Part shown: piece by piece, positions 22,201-34,559 of the stretch | Numbering within the stretch: position 1 is the first letter of the stretch | Layout: each line of letters opens with the position of its first letter | From: Eudorina sp. 2006-703-Eu-15 | Lineage: Eukaryota > Chlorophyta > Chlorophyceae > Chlamydomonadales > Volvocaceae | Direction: 5' to 3' | DNA length: 64,000 nucleotides | NCBI GenBank assembly: GCA_003117195.1 | Contig: BDSI01000040.1 | Location: forward strand, 496,658 to 560,657 | Position numbers and translations under genes: made by a program | Notes under the pieces: generated by a model | What the model was told of the DNA's origin: nothing | The model's input: the letters and a program-made list of their open reading frames with translations, nothing else | Databases searched by the model: none

Positions 22201-22760
22201 CTACAGCCAGAGCCAAGTGTGGTCCGTCCGTGCCAGCACCGAGCCATCCGCTGCGGCCAACGTGGCGGCCACCACCGGCGGTCCACCGGCCCGGGTGCAC
22301 CGCAGCTCAATCAGGTTGGGCCCCACCCGCAGCGGGATCTGGAGCACGGACTGCTGGGGGAACTGGACGACTGCCGTACCGCCCACCACCAGTCCGTTCA
22401 CTCGTACGACAGCAAGGCGGTCCGCCACATAGCTGAGCGTGGCGTTGCCAGAGTGCTGTGGAGTAGGTGGTGGTTGTGTTTGCGGCGGAGGAGCTGATGA
22501 CATTGGGCATCGCCACAAAGGCGGTGGGGCCGGCGGAGATCCAGCGGGTGAAGCGGTCCACCGGGAAGCTGCCCCCGCCGGGGAAGTCGGGGTGCCGGGT
22601 GTAGGCACTGACACCTGCACGTGCGCGCATCGACCACAAGGCAGCCCGCGGTCGCCGGTGTGGTGTCGCCCCTCAGACGGCATGTGCCGCTGCGCCGCTG
22701 GAAGCCCCAGTGCACACACAGGGCGGTGGTGAAGCACGTCTGGCAGCAGGACCCCTCGTC
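22201..22760 (-). pseudogene. Remnant of a third ECM gene: fused PAN-like and terminal WLW module
   Basis: On the minus strand a partial PAN-like segment ([16 protein letters not shown]) passes by a deletion straight into the last bases of the intron and then into the final exon that ends TWLWL-stop at 22201. In genes A and B these exons are separated by an intron (252 bp in gene A). A 17-bp net loss inside the last exon, near 22450-22490, breaks the frame. Upstream of 22760 the homology stops abruptly, so promoter, signal peptide and other modules are absent. Confidence 0.8.
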
Positions 22761-23397
22761 ACTCTGGGACCCCCCACCCTTCGTTTTGCAGAAAACCTTT
22801 GCGCGCGCTTCGTCCTTGCTTCGCTCCGAGGTGAAGCACTACTCGTTGAGCACTCGTTTTATAAACGAAGCGCATATATATATGCCCTTCCATATCAGCA
22901 GTCTCGCTTGACTCTGTTGATTGCTTGCGTCCTCTTCCATCCGAAGCCGACGGACCTCTTCCGTCGGACGCCGTCAGCGCCCGCCCGCACGGCACCTCAC
23001 TGCATGCAGACGGCATCATGAATTCCTATTATCAATTCATAATCTACGCGTGCAATAAAATTGTTCTTTTATTATTTTAAACTCAACATTTGTAGCATAT
23101 CTGCGTGTAAGCCCCCTGTATGCTTGGGTGGAGAGGAAAGACTGACCTGTAATTTACAGAAAAATAAAATACTATTAATAGAATTTAGTTGTTGCCGAGC
23201 AGTACAAGAGCTTTGAGACATTGTCGTGCATGAACTGCCGCAATAATGCAAAACTGAGCTTGCTTTATTTTGAAGATTTGAAGGTAACATGATGTTTGTC
23301 CGCCAATTGTAAGAATATTAAGTTGTAAGCTCATTCAATCGCTCGTTATCTACGTACAGCCCTTGGCGGGCGAACGATAACCTAGAGATCAATGTTA
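22761..23397. other. AT-richer spacer, no gene recognised
   Basis: Base composition drops in GC here. Short open frames exist but have no recognisable domains or consistent splice structure. Confidence 0.4.
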
Positions 23398-23865
23398 GGG
23401 TGTGTTCACATATAGTCCAATTCAGAGTCCAATTCGAAGTCCAATTCAGGCCGGTTTCCGCAATCCTGTTTACAAACGATTTTCCGCGAACTGACGCTCC
23501 ACGCCCACGTCCCATCAGAACTCAAGGCAAGCCAGCGTTATTTAGGAATAGAACAGTATAACTTTCGCTATTATGATGGAGTTTATCGCCTGGCTTGTAC
23601 ATACATCGCTGCAATTTTCTCGGAAATATGCACTATGCCCTTTCTTCAAATTATCTGCATAAGATCATCAAACTATGAACGTAAGGTGAATTATTATAAA
23701 CGATTTCTTAAAAGGCTTTGTATTCAGAAAGAAATCCTTCAATTACACTGAATCATACCCGAAGAGGCCCCCCTAGACCCCGATTCCGATTCAGGGCCGA
23801 TTCACCCCAATCCGGAGTCCGATTCGCATGAATCATACTGAATTGACCTACATGTGAACACGACC
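23398..23865. mobile_element. 468-bp PIF/Harbinger-type MITE
   Basis: The left end GGGTGTGTTCACATATAG and the right end CATGTGAACACGACC are imperfect inverted repeats (about 14 bp). They are flanked by TTA at 23395-23397 and 23866-23868. GG-TGTGTT ends with a 3-bp TTA/TAA duplication are characteristic of Tourist-like Harbinger MITEs. Subterminal direct copies of an AGTCCAATTC-like motif occur near both ends. No coding sequence. Confidence 0.6.
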
Positions 23866-23883
23866 TTACGGTTGTTATTATTC

Positions 23884-24216
23884 TCACGGCACGCACGTCC
23901 TTACCTTCTTGGCTGTGAACCTCAGCAAATCACTGCAACGACCGTGCACACTGATTACTTGAACATTTCGTCGGTACGCGAACGAGAACTCTCTAGACAG
24001 GAATGATGTGATGGTTGCTTCGGTCATTTCTTGTGTCACCGCGGCTAGGAGCAACGGTTTACATCGGGCTCGCCGCCTGGGGATCGTGGGCTGCTGCGTG
24101 TGGCAATGGCGGGAAGCGAGGGGACCGGGTGAGACATGGTCAGGCGGCGAAGCTCGCGGCGCCATGCCATGACGCCGCACCGCGCCAGCAGCAGTGCATG
24201 TTGGCACCCCGCACAA
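23884..24216 (-). CDS. Possible first exon with organelle-type N-terminus (unknown gene)
   Basis: The minus-strand frame starts with a stretch rich in Ala, Pro, Ser and Arg and few acidic residues, like an algal chloroplast or mitochondrial transit peptide. It ends ...LLRFTAKK just before a good donor, AG|GTAAGG, at about 23909-23902. No downstream exon could be identified convincingly in 23000-23880, part of which is occupied by a MITE. It may be a relic. Confidence 0.2.
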   Translation of the reverse strand: MCGVPTCTAAGAVRRHGMAPRASPPDHVSPGPLASRHCHTQQPTIPRRRARCKPLLLAAVTQEMTEATITSFLSREFSFAYRRNVQVISVHGRCSDLLRFTAKKVRTCVP

Positions 24217-25929
24217 CGCCGAAGTCCGTTGCCGCGCTTTTCGTAAGCAAGACGGCGCGCACTGAGCGGCAGCTTAACAGTTCAGCAGGACATACCGGTA
24301 CCATCAGGAAGATCCGCGGACGGAATGCCCAATATATATGTCGTGCGGCGCTGTACGACCAGCATGGCGAGCGTACCCATCCACCCCTTGCTCAACCGGG
24401 ATCGAATTCTTACGGGTGCATAATCCATTTACCGTCTGCGCTGCGTGTTTGCAAAGTGCACCCTTTCGAAGAAACCCACGGTAGCAGGAATACTGGTGTA
24501 GCAGGCGGGTTGACGGCGAGGTCGGAGGGTGAGGAATATGTACCCAGTGGCAGGATGGACATATGCCACGCGACATCGGTGCCTGACGGCAATGTTAACA
24601 GAATCATTACATATGCAGCAGATCAGTAAATATATTACATTTTATGCTGAGCTTGATAAATATGGAGTATATCGCGTTTGCTTGCTATGTATGAGCATGC
24701 ATGCGTATACGCACGTAGCACGCAATCATCTTAAGGTGTATGCACTCGCAATCACCCCGCCGCACGCACGCACGGGTCGATTACGATTATCGGTTGGCGC
24801 AATCGGTCCTGGACTGGATGCATGGATCGGTGATGTCTGTCTGCGAGTCGGACGGACACACCATCCAGCAGGGCCACCGCCAGCTAGCTAGCTAGCTCGC
24901 GCCTGTAGTGATGAGGACCGACCGATTCCCGCGGAGTCAGCTGTAAGCATCCATAATAACAGTATGTACTGATGAGCGAGAACTTTATGATGAGACTCAT
25001 CAAGCAATCACCAGGTAAAAATCTGGGCCCTTACGTTGCACGCCCGCCGGTCGTTGGGACTAAGGGTCCACCTTCATCATTTAACGGTAATACATCACGT
25101 AGGTAGGGGCGCATACCGATAGATCGATCGAGCGATATATACATAACGAACACGACTAACCGTGAAAAGACCCAATGCACTGGAATCTGCGTATTCGCGT
25201 AGTTCGTTGAAGCCAACATACATTTACGCACAAGTTTTCTTTTATTAGGCACACCATCGAACCGACGACCATTTGCAAATATGCACGAGGATGCACATAT
25301 ATCGATAAGCATGGGCTGCGGCGGGCGCGCGGGTCGGGGCGCCCAGCCGTACATCCACACCTGACGGAGTCCGGCCATCTGGGAACACAAGAATAGAACA
25401 CGAAACGCGGCGCACATACACATTCGTACGTACATGCGCACGTGTAGCTAGCTAGTGCGTGGAAGTGGCGGAAGGGCAGCTATGGCGGCTATGTATAGGA
25501 TCCCTAAATGCATGCACGTCCGCTGCCGCACGCTTGCCTACGAACGAATGTAGTACGCAATAACAACCTCGCACGCATCATCACATCCACCCGTCGGGTG
25601 CTTTGTGGTACGTAGGGGCGATTGCGGTGCCGCTAGTGCGTGTCTGGTGCGGTGTACCTAAGTCGGCCGGGTGCCTACCTGTCCATCAAGCGTGAGCCAG
25701 CAGTTGCTCGTACACGCACGCGACGCGGTGGTCAAACCAACGAACCGTGCTGAGCATAGCAGCTAGTAGGAAGCAAGTCTTGGAGTGTACGATGACAGGT
25801 TCCACACAACCGACCGACATCGGTTCATCTTGGATGGCCTACTGGTGACCCAGTCGCGCGCCGTTGAAAGTCGCGAATGGCATAACCACGCACACTAGTC
25901 CTGCTCCAGCCGTGCTACAGCCACAGCAG
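24217..25929. other. Spacer with segmental similarity to 19730-22200, no gene recognised
   Basis: Blocks around 24700-25620 resemble 19740-20260 (CCGCCAGCTAGCTAGCT; CGCACGCTTGCCT; GCATCCATCC-type motifs). 25620-25990 resembles 21790-22200. The 1.5-kb element at 20269-21765 is absent here. Confidence 0.4.
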
Positions 25930-25934
25930 TTACA
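25930..25934 (-). terminator. Candidate poly(A) signal TGTAA of gene B
   Basis: TGTAA reads on the minus strand 65 bases after the stop codon at 25999. Motif and position only. Confidence 0.35.
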
Positions 25935-27829
25935 TACAGTCCTGCTACATAATAGCTTCATTGCTACAGCCCAGCTCTCCTCCAGCCGTGCTAGCTAGCT
26001 ACAGCCAGAGCCAAGTGTGGTCCGTCCGTGCCAGCACCGAGCCGTCCGCTGCGGCCAACATGGCGACCACCACCGGCGGTCCACCGGCCCGGGTGCACCG
26101 CAGCTCAATCAGGTTGGGCCCCACCCGCAGCGGGATCTGGAGCACGGACTGCTGGGGGAACTGGACTACTGCCGTACCGCCCACCACCAGTCCGTTCACT
26201 CGAACGACAGCAAGGCGGTCCGCGACATAGCTGAGCGTGGCGTTGCCGGCGGTCGGCCCCGGCACCCGCACTGTGGTGTAGAAGGTGGCTGTGCCCGTGG
26301 CGGAGGAGCTGATAGGATTGCCCAGGGCCACAAAGGCGGTGGGGCCAGAGGAGATCCAGCGGGTGAAGCGGTCCACCGGGAAGCTGCCCCCGCCGGGGAA
26401 GTTGGGGTGCCGGGTGTAGGCACTGACACCTGCACGTGCGCGCATCGACCAGCAGTCCACATTCATCAATCGGTTTATGTACAACAGTGCACGTTCAACG
26501 CAAATTATTGTTTTGCTTGACTGCATGGAACCATGGATGATTGATGCCTTCATTCGCCCTACTTCACCGACCCACCGTTTCTTGACCCCAGGACCCGGTC
26601 ATCGTCCTGCATCAACGCCTGGAGGGAGCCCGCGGTCGCAGCAGTCGCCGGCGTGGTGTCGCCCCTCAGACGGCAGGTGCCGCTGCGCCGCTGGAAGTCC
26701 CAGTGCACACACTGGGCGGTGGTGAAGCACGTCTGGCAGCAGGCCCCCTCGTCGGGCGCTGACGTGGCCGACAGGAAGGCGGAGTCGTTGGCGAAACCTG
26801 CTCCATGATGGCGCAGTGAGCAGTCTGCGGAAGAGGGGAGATGGACGCGGGTCGGTAGGGTCGGTGACGGGGCAGCCCAGCCCGATAATAGGCTTGTAGT
26901 AGGAGTTCGTGTGGATGGCCACCACCCCACACCCCACACCCCTAGCTAGTCCAGAGGCCCTGCAACCCAAAGTTAGGGTTTGTTGCACGGTGTCCTAACG
27001 TCAGAGTGAGGAACCGCTGATCTACGTCCCAGCGAGCGACGGTACACACTCGGTTGGAAAAGCGCTTTCCTGGTGAGGGGTTCGTTGCCAACATTATTGG
27101 CAATGTGATACAAACTGTAATAAAATATTGTTAATTTACACGTTTGCAGTATTGTCCTCATGATTATATTGTTTGGTTTTCCTCCTGCAGAACATCTTTT
27201 ATTTCTGCAGCAAACGCACGGCGGTGCTCCTAGCTCCTGCAACAGAGTCACGCACCCCAGGCAGGCTCGCGGTTGCGCCAGGAACCAGTAGCAGTGCTCC
27301 AGCCCTGCGACAGCCTCGAGGTCATCATATTCGGCAGCGTGTACGACACTCGTACCATACCAGCGGGGGTGCCGTACACCATGAGCTCCGAGATCTGCAG
27401 GGTTCCACCGCCGGTGCTCTGCACGGTGACGTACCGCCCAGATACCCCCGGCGGGTCCAAGTCAATGGTGAGCACCTCGCCCGTGTAGCCCGGCGCTGCC
27501 GTCTTGTGTACGAGGTCGTTGAGGCCGATTTGGGGGACCGTGAGGCTGTTGCTGACCAGGGCGCCACCAACGCGGAACTCTGTGCCCGGAGGCCGAGCGC
27601 CGCAGCAGTCCCGGCGGTTGTAAAGCACAATGCGGGTGACGGTGAAGAGACTGCCCAGGTCTATAGCGAGCCAGGGAGAGGTGTCCCCTGCGCCGCTTCG
27701 AAAAATGCGGGTTGGCGAGTCTGCGACATCTGCATCAGCCGCAAATTGAGGCCCGAATAAATAAAATTCATTGTTCAACAACGAAGAAGAAAAAGCATAC
27801 TTGTTTTCTGCAAGGTTGTAAGCGCCAGA

Positions 27830-29180
27830 GCGCGGTTGTGGGCTGGGCGGTGGCGATGGAGGCAGCGGACTGGGAAGAGGGGGCGCCGGCGAGGGCGGCT
27901 GCGGGCTGGGCGGTGGCGATGGAGGCAGCGGGCTGGGAGGCGGCGGTGGCGAAGGCGGGTCGGGCGAGGGGGGAAGTGTCGAGGGCGGCGGTGGGCTTGG
28001 CGGCGGTGATGGAGGTAGCGGGCTGGGCGGCGGCGATGGAGGCAGCGGACTGGGAGGCGGTGGCGGCGAAGGCGGGTCGGGAGATGGTGGCGGTGGCAAG
28101 GGTGGCTGTGGGCTGGGTCGTGGCGATGGCGGCAGCGGGCTGGGAGGCGGTGGCGGCGAAGGCGGGTTCGGAGATGGAGGCGGTGGCAAGGGTAGCTGTG
28201 GGCTGGGCGGCGGCGATGGAGGCAGCGGGCTGGAAGGCGGCGGTGGCGAAGGCGGGTCGGGCGAGGGGGGAAGTGGCAAGGGCGGCGGTGGGCTGGGCGG
28301 CGGCGGCGATGGAGGCAGCGGACTGGGCGGCGGCGATGGAGGCAGCGGGACGGGTGATGGGGGAAGTGGCGAGGGCGGATGCGGGCTGATAGGCGGCGGC
28401 GATGGAGGCAGCGGACTGGGAGGTGGGGGCGCCGGCGAGGGCGGCTTTGGGCTGGGAGGCGGCGATGGAGGTAGCGGACTGGGAGGTGGGGGCGCCAGTG
28501 AGGTCGGCGGCGGGCTGGGCGGCGGCGATGGAGGCAGCGGACTGGGAGGCGGCGGTGGCGAAGGCGGGTCGGGCGAGGGGGGAAGTGTCGAGGGCGGCGG
28601 TGGGCTTTGCGGCGATGATGGAGGTAGCGGACTGGGAGGTGGGGGCGCCGGCGAGGGCGGCTGCGGGCTGGGCGGTGGCGATGGAGGTAGCGGGCTGGGA
28701 GGCGGTGGCGGCGAAGGCGGGTCGGGAGATGGAGGCGGTGGCAAGGGTGGCTGGGGGCTGGGTGATGGCGATGGAGGTAGCGGGCTGGGAGGCGGTGGCG
28801 GCGAAGGCGGGTCGGGAGATGGAGGCGGTGGCAAGGGTGGCTGTGGGCTGGGTGGTGGGGATGGAGGTAGCGGGCTGGGAGGCGGTGGCGGCGAAGGCGG
28901 GTTCGGAGATGGAGGCGGTGGTAAAGGCGGCTGTGGGTTGGGCGGTGGCGATGGAGGTAGCGGGCTGGGAGGCGGTGGCGGCGAAAGCGGGTCGGGAGAT
29001 GGAGGCGGTGGCAAGGGTGGCTGGGGGCTGGGTGATGGCGATGGCGTTAGCGGGCTGGGAGGAGGTGGCGGCGAAGGCGGGCTCGGAGATGGAGGAGAGG
29101 GCGAGGGTGGCGTTGGGTTGGGTGGAATCGGCGGAGGAGGCGAAGGCGGTCGGGGGGGAGGCGGGGGTGGCGGGGGGACA
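27830..29180 (-). repeat. Long Pro-Ser-coding tandem repeat of gene B (third unit)
   Basis: On the coding strand, degenerate repeats of [19 protein letters not shown] type run uninterrupted for roughly 450 codons, about 1.7 times the linker of gene A. Units of 54-114 bp are visible as recurring GGCTGTGGGCTGGG and GCGGGTCGGGAGATGG landmarks on the plus strand. Confidence 0.85.
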
Positions 29181-31104
29181 GGGCTGTCTGTCCAGAGCCA
29201 CGACCAGTCATGTCGCAGCAACGGCTGAGTGCTGTTTGGCGGGAAAAGCGACGCGAGCAGCCATGCTTGGCTCCCCAAGTTGAGGTGCTGGAAGACAATC
29301 AGGTTCAGGCCTTTAGGGATGTCGAGCTGCACTGCAGTCGTGACATTTAGGCTGACCTGCAACACTCCGCCGACCCGCAGGCCGTTAAGGAACACCTGCG
29401 CCGAGTCGTCCGCCCGAATGTACAACGTGGCGTTCTTCATGTCATCTTGCAGTGTGAAGGTCTTGGCAAAGTACGTGAACACGTTGTTGCCCTGAGAGAT
29501 AGAACTCATTGCATAGGTGGTGGACCAGATGGCGGGGGCGGGCGGGTCCTCGGGCAGCCTCGGCTGATTTCCCGGAAGAACGTACAGGAGGGAGCCTGCA
29601 TGCAAGTAAGCCCGGTCGGGACTAATAAAGGTCCGCCTTGCAACGGTTACATTGAAAGGACGGAGGCGCAAGGAAATACGCTGCAGCGGCTTCGCAGCTT
29701 ACGTACAGCTTACTACTTGCTTGCAGTACTTCTGTACTTGATTGCTTCGCAGCATCGCTTACCATGGCCCCTCGCTGCTGAACATGGATGAACGCAACAT
29801 GAAACTGTATGTGCTCCACAATCCACTACTGTGCCCCGAGCCCACGAACCCCACATTAACGTAGCCTCCGTAGGCCCCAATAACATCCCTACCTACACAT
29901 TTGCCCCGGCCCCTCAATCGCTCACCCCGCTTGGCGCCCACGACCCGGTCCGCATCTCGCAAGAAGCCGGGGATGGTCTGCCCCGCTGGAATGGCGCTAC
30001 CCTGGTCGGGCTTGAGGCGGCAGATGCCCGTGCTCCGCTGGAAGTCCCAGTAGAGACAGGCGGGGGTGGTGTAGCAGGCCTGGCAGCAGGCGCCCTCGTC
30101 GGCCATAACCGTCGCGGAAATAACGTTGGTGTCGCTGCCGTACCTAGCGCCGTACTGCAGCTGCACGCTGCAGGCTGTTGATTGACATGATTTGTGTGGA
30201 AATGCGGCCAAGGTCGGCGGGGCCAGGCGGGAGTATTCATACGGCAGGTGATGGGAACATGGGTGGTTGGAGAATAGATCAGAGGTAGACAGTGTTAGAT
30301 GACCCATCGCCAGCAAGTGGATGGATGGTCAGAGCGAGCTGGAACTTACGCAATTCTGGGTAGTTGTGCAAGTGTATGTGGTGCTTGCAAAGGAGGCACC
30401 TTCGCGGATGTGGCGCCCCTATCTGTCGTGTTGTTGGCGGTGACTCATTGCACTAAGCTGGTAGGACGGAAGCGCGCTTCGGGCCAGAAATTCATACATG
30501 GTTTCCGTAGCAAAGGTCCACAAAATGTGCCGGCCGCGGTCCCTAGAGCTACGCCCGCACGCGAGCAACCCACAACGAAGGCTTCAGGGGTTTCTGTGAC
30601 ATCATTGATTATTATAATTTACAAGGACCCGCTGAAGTGCAGCGGTTACAGGGTTTCCGTATGGCACATTGGCACCAACTCACCCGCGGGTGTGCCGTAC
30701 ACCTGCAGCTCGGCAATTTGCAAAGCGTAGGGGGAGGAAGTATTGGCCGCCTGCTTTATTTGGTTTGACAAAGTGAAGACGCGCCCAGTCTGGGGGGTGC
30801 TGAGCGGGAAGGAGAAGGTGCCGCCCGTTGTTGAGTAGGTGGGCGTAGTGAGGCTGACGGGGCGTTAGTCGGGTGTTAAATGTATTGTGCGCCCAGGAGT
30901 TGTTAAGAACGCCAGCGCCGCCGAGATAGAGAACCAACGGGTACGCGGTCACATTGCCGCAGCAGTCGATCCGGTTGTAGACTGTTACTTGGGTGATTGT
31001 CACCAGCTCGCCGAAATCAACTCCGATTTGAACAGAGGTGAGGATGCTGTTGGGGTCTGTGCTGTAGAAGGTGGCCATATCGCCGTCGACCGCGAAGTTT
31101 AATG

Positions 31105-33438
31105 AATGGGGTGTTACACTGTGGGCGGCTCGCCGTACACATGTCGTACGGACGAGTGCCAGGGGCCCCTTGCCGGGCCGAACCACAGCGCAGGGCGGGG
31201 CGCGCGGATTTGTCTGTCCGTCTGTCTGTCCGTATGTCCGCCGCGCGCCTCACACCCTGGCTCGAGCCCGGCGGGGCTCCCCTCTAAGCAAGCAGGCCGG
31301 CCAAGCACTCACACGCGCGCACTCGCACGCCAGACTCACACTCCTCCACGCACACGCACTCACACGCCCGCCGCCAGCTGGCTCATGGTGAGCCCCGGCC
31401 GGTCTTACTCGACCGCTGCACTGGGAAAAGCAACAAACCGGAGCAGCAAACTCGACTGCAGGCTGCTGCTCCGCACTCGGCAAGGAGACCAAAAACGGGG
31501 TCGACCTGCTCTCAAGTTCCCGCACACCCACCCAGCCAACCAAAAACCCGGCTCACTCGATGGGGCCTCAGGGGTCCCTCGGAACAGGCCACGCACACAC
31601 GGGGCTAAGACTCGACGAAGGCGCACGAAGCGGGGAGTAAACCCACGGGCTAACCTGGGAAGAACCACCTCACCCACGGGGACCCACACAGCTAACTCGC
31701 AAGCAACCAGAACAGGACCAGAGAACGCAGGCAAGCTCAGGACGGGCTGCTGACACACGCAACACTAACAAGGCTGACCTGCTATAAGGTATCGACGGCT
31801 GCACGCTACAAGAAGCCTCACTCACCCCCCACCTGGGCGGGGGCAGGCGCTGGCCGCTACTACTCACACGGCACAAGGGGTACGGGGGCCGAAGCAGACG
31901 CACGGTAGCTGGTCCGAAGCTGTCTACGGAGCTCTCCTGGAGTCTGCTGCAGAGGCTGTTCCTCGCGCACCAGGAAACGAGTTCCCCAACCAAAGCACCG
32001 CGGGAGGGATGACAAGCCAGCACGGCGCCCCCCTAGATAGCCACCTAAGGCACGGCCCCCAGGCTGAGAACCCCTTCCCCAGACACACAAGGCCCCTCCG
32101 CTGCACCGCTACCAAGAGAGACGCGCCCCGCGAGCTCAACGAAACTCAGCCTCCTCCTCTCTCCCCGAGAACCTCCCCACCCCTCGCGCCCTCCCCCTCC
32201 CGCGCCTGCGTACCCTCGCTCAGCCCAGGGCGAGCGCTCCTACTGAACCACCGCCAAACACACACGTACCGGAGGCCCCCGCCCCATAGGAAGCCCCTCT
32301 CCGGGAAAGCAACACGACCACGAACGAAAAGCCACTCAAAAACCTCGCCCAGCGCTGCCTGCTTCCCCGCCCCTCCCTGGACGCTCCGCAGATCGCCCTC
32401 TTCCCCCAGCTCACGCCCTTAGAACCCTCCCACCCGCGCGCTCGCTCGCAGGCCCCCCACCCTTTCCCCGCCCCCCCGACTGAGCCCCCTCCCTAACCCC
32501 ACGGCGTGCTCTTAGGCCGTGATCTCTACTGGTGCTGCGCACCGTACTTGCTCCCCAGCCACGGCCAGGATGGGGTGCTGTGGTCCCACCCGGTCCCAGC
32601 CACGGCGGGGGACACCCAGCGCTGCGAACGATCGCAGACGCGCCCAAAAGTCCACCACCGCCCGAGCACGAGCACGGTCCAGGGGCGACGCTGCAATTGC
32701 TGCCGTTCCGGCCGCCGCCGCCACTGCCGCCGTTGCCATCGCGTCCACCTCGCTCATTCTGCCCTCCTGTGACGGAGCGTTGTCGATGGGTGCGGTGAGT
32801 GCGGGGCCCTCCTGTTGGGGGTGCCTTCGGCCCGGGCGAAGAAATCGGTGATGTGTCGCTGGCGGGGGGCCTGCTGACGCTGCGCTGGTTGTTGTTGCTG
32901 TGTTGGTGCCTGACGCCCCGATGTTGCGGCTGTTGTTACCCGCGCCGCGCGACGCTGGGCTGCCCGGAGGCAGCATCTGCCGGTGTCCATGGCGGAGAGC
33001 GCTGCCAGGGTGATCACGTCCCAGGCAGGCTGTTCACATCCGGTTGGCGCCTGCGCCAGCCAGAGGTGTCGCCGTGTCATCCTGCTGCTGACTGCCGTTG
33101 CTGGCTCGGGTGACAGGTGCCGGTCAATCTGTTCCCGCACGGCCTGGGCGACGGGGCACTCCCAGAAATGGTGTAGGCGGGGGGAGCACGGCCGGCCGGC
33201 GGCGCCCCCGTAGCTTCCGCAGCCGCACGGCTCGGGGGCCATCCTGGCCAAATGCGTGTTGCTGGGCAGAGGCAGGCCGTCCACTGCCATCCGCCACAGG
33301 GTCTCCTTGTTCTCGTTTTCCCAGCGTAATTCCGACCACAGGCGCGCCAACGCCACTCGGAAGCGGCTGACCTCTCCGGCTGGCGGGGCTGTTCCGTCGG
33401 GCAGGCCCAGGGCTTCCCGTACAAACTCGCCCAGTAGT
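31105..33438 (-). mobile_element. 2.3-kb 5'-truncated LINE inserted in a discoidin exon of gene B
   Basis: The host codons for DSTRQYTLN stop at 33439 and SLNFAVDGD resumes at 31104. The nonamer AGTTTAATG flanks the insert on both sides (31096-31104 and 33439-33447). The element reads minus-strand. Its coding part carries KETLWRMAVDGLPLPSNTH, then CGCGSYGGA and SPRLHHFWECP, the same zf-RVT-like tail as at 18038-18880. After a frame change it ends RGWDRVGPQHPIL and a stop near 32512. About 1.4 kb of 3' UTR ends ...GTGTAACACCCC. Upstream domains are missing. Confidence 0.85.
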
Positions 33439-33529
33439 AGTTTAATGTGTACTGGCGCGTTGAATCATTTAGGAAGGCCCCGGTGTAGAAGAAAGCCTTG
33501 CTAATTGCCGGATTGGCGACAAGGTCCAT

Positions 33530-34060
33530 CACCGGTGGGGGCGGGGGCGGCGGCGGGCTGGGTGGTGGCGATGGCGGTAGCGGGCTTGGAGGCGGTGGCG
33601 GCGAAGGCGGGTCGGGAGATGGAGGAGAGGGCGAGGGTGGCGGCGGGCTTGGTGGTGGTGATGGAGGTAGCGGGCTGGGAGGCGGTGGTGGCGAAGGCGG
33701 GTCGGGAGATGGCGGCGATGGCAACGGCGGCTGGGGGCTGGGTGATGGCGATGGAGGTAGCGGGCTGGGCGGCGGTGGTGGTGGTGAAGGTGGGCTGGGA
33801 GATGGGGGCGCCGGCGAAGGCGGCTGCGGGCTGGGTGGAGTCGGCCAAGGCGGTAGTGGGGGTGGAGGCGGGGGAGGCGGCGGTACGGGACTTGGAGGTG
33901 AGGGCGGCGGTGAGGGCGGCTGTGGGCTGGGTGGCGGCGATGGAGGGAACGGGCTTGGGGGATTCGGTGACGGGGGAATGGGAGATGGTGGCGGCGAAGG
34001 TGGCGTTGGACTGGGTGGTGTCGGCGGAGGAGGAGAAGGTGGTCGGGGGGGAGGCGGGGG
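33530..34060 (-). repeat. Pro-Ser-coding repeat of gene B (second unit)
   Basis: Same repeat family as in gene A, about 175 codons of PPSPPPP type on the minus strand. Plus strand is G-rich with many GGGCTGGG and GGCGGCGG runs. Confidence 0.85.
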
Positions 34061-34559
34061 GACAGGGCAGTTTGTCCAGAGCCATGACCAGTCATGTCGT
34101 AGCAGCGGCTGAGTGCTGTTTGGCAGGAAGAGCGACGCCATCAACCATGCTTGGCCCCCCAAGTTGTAGTGCTGAATGACGAGCAGGTTCAGGCCTTTGA
34201 GGATGTCGAACGAGACTGCAGTCGTAACATTGAATCTGACCTGCAACACTCCGCCGACCTGCACTCCGTTAAGGAATACCTGCGCCGAGTCGTCCGCTCG
34301 AATGTACAACGTGGCGTTCTTCATGTCCTCTTGCAGTGTGAAGGTCTTGGCAAAGTACGTGAACCATCCTGATGTCTGGGCGGTCACCGTTCCGAAGGTG
34401 TCGGACCAGACGGCGGGAGCACTGGGGTCCTCGGGCAGCGCCTCTTGAAGATTGTAATACAAGAGGGAGCCTGCGGCGGGGACATAACACCGGCCAATCT
34501 GAAGCATAATAGCACGACGACGATGGCGGCACCGCATACACTATGATGAGCCTTATCGT

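Noticed and set aside
31114..32514. Protein-coding frames in the 3' part of the LINE at 31105-33438
   Set aside because: They have no domains or conserved neighbours and lie after the stop of the retrotransposon frame, so they are best read as 3' UTR.
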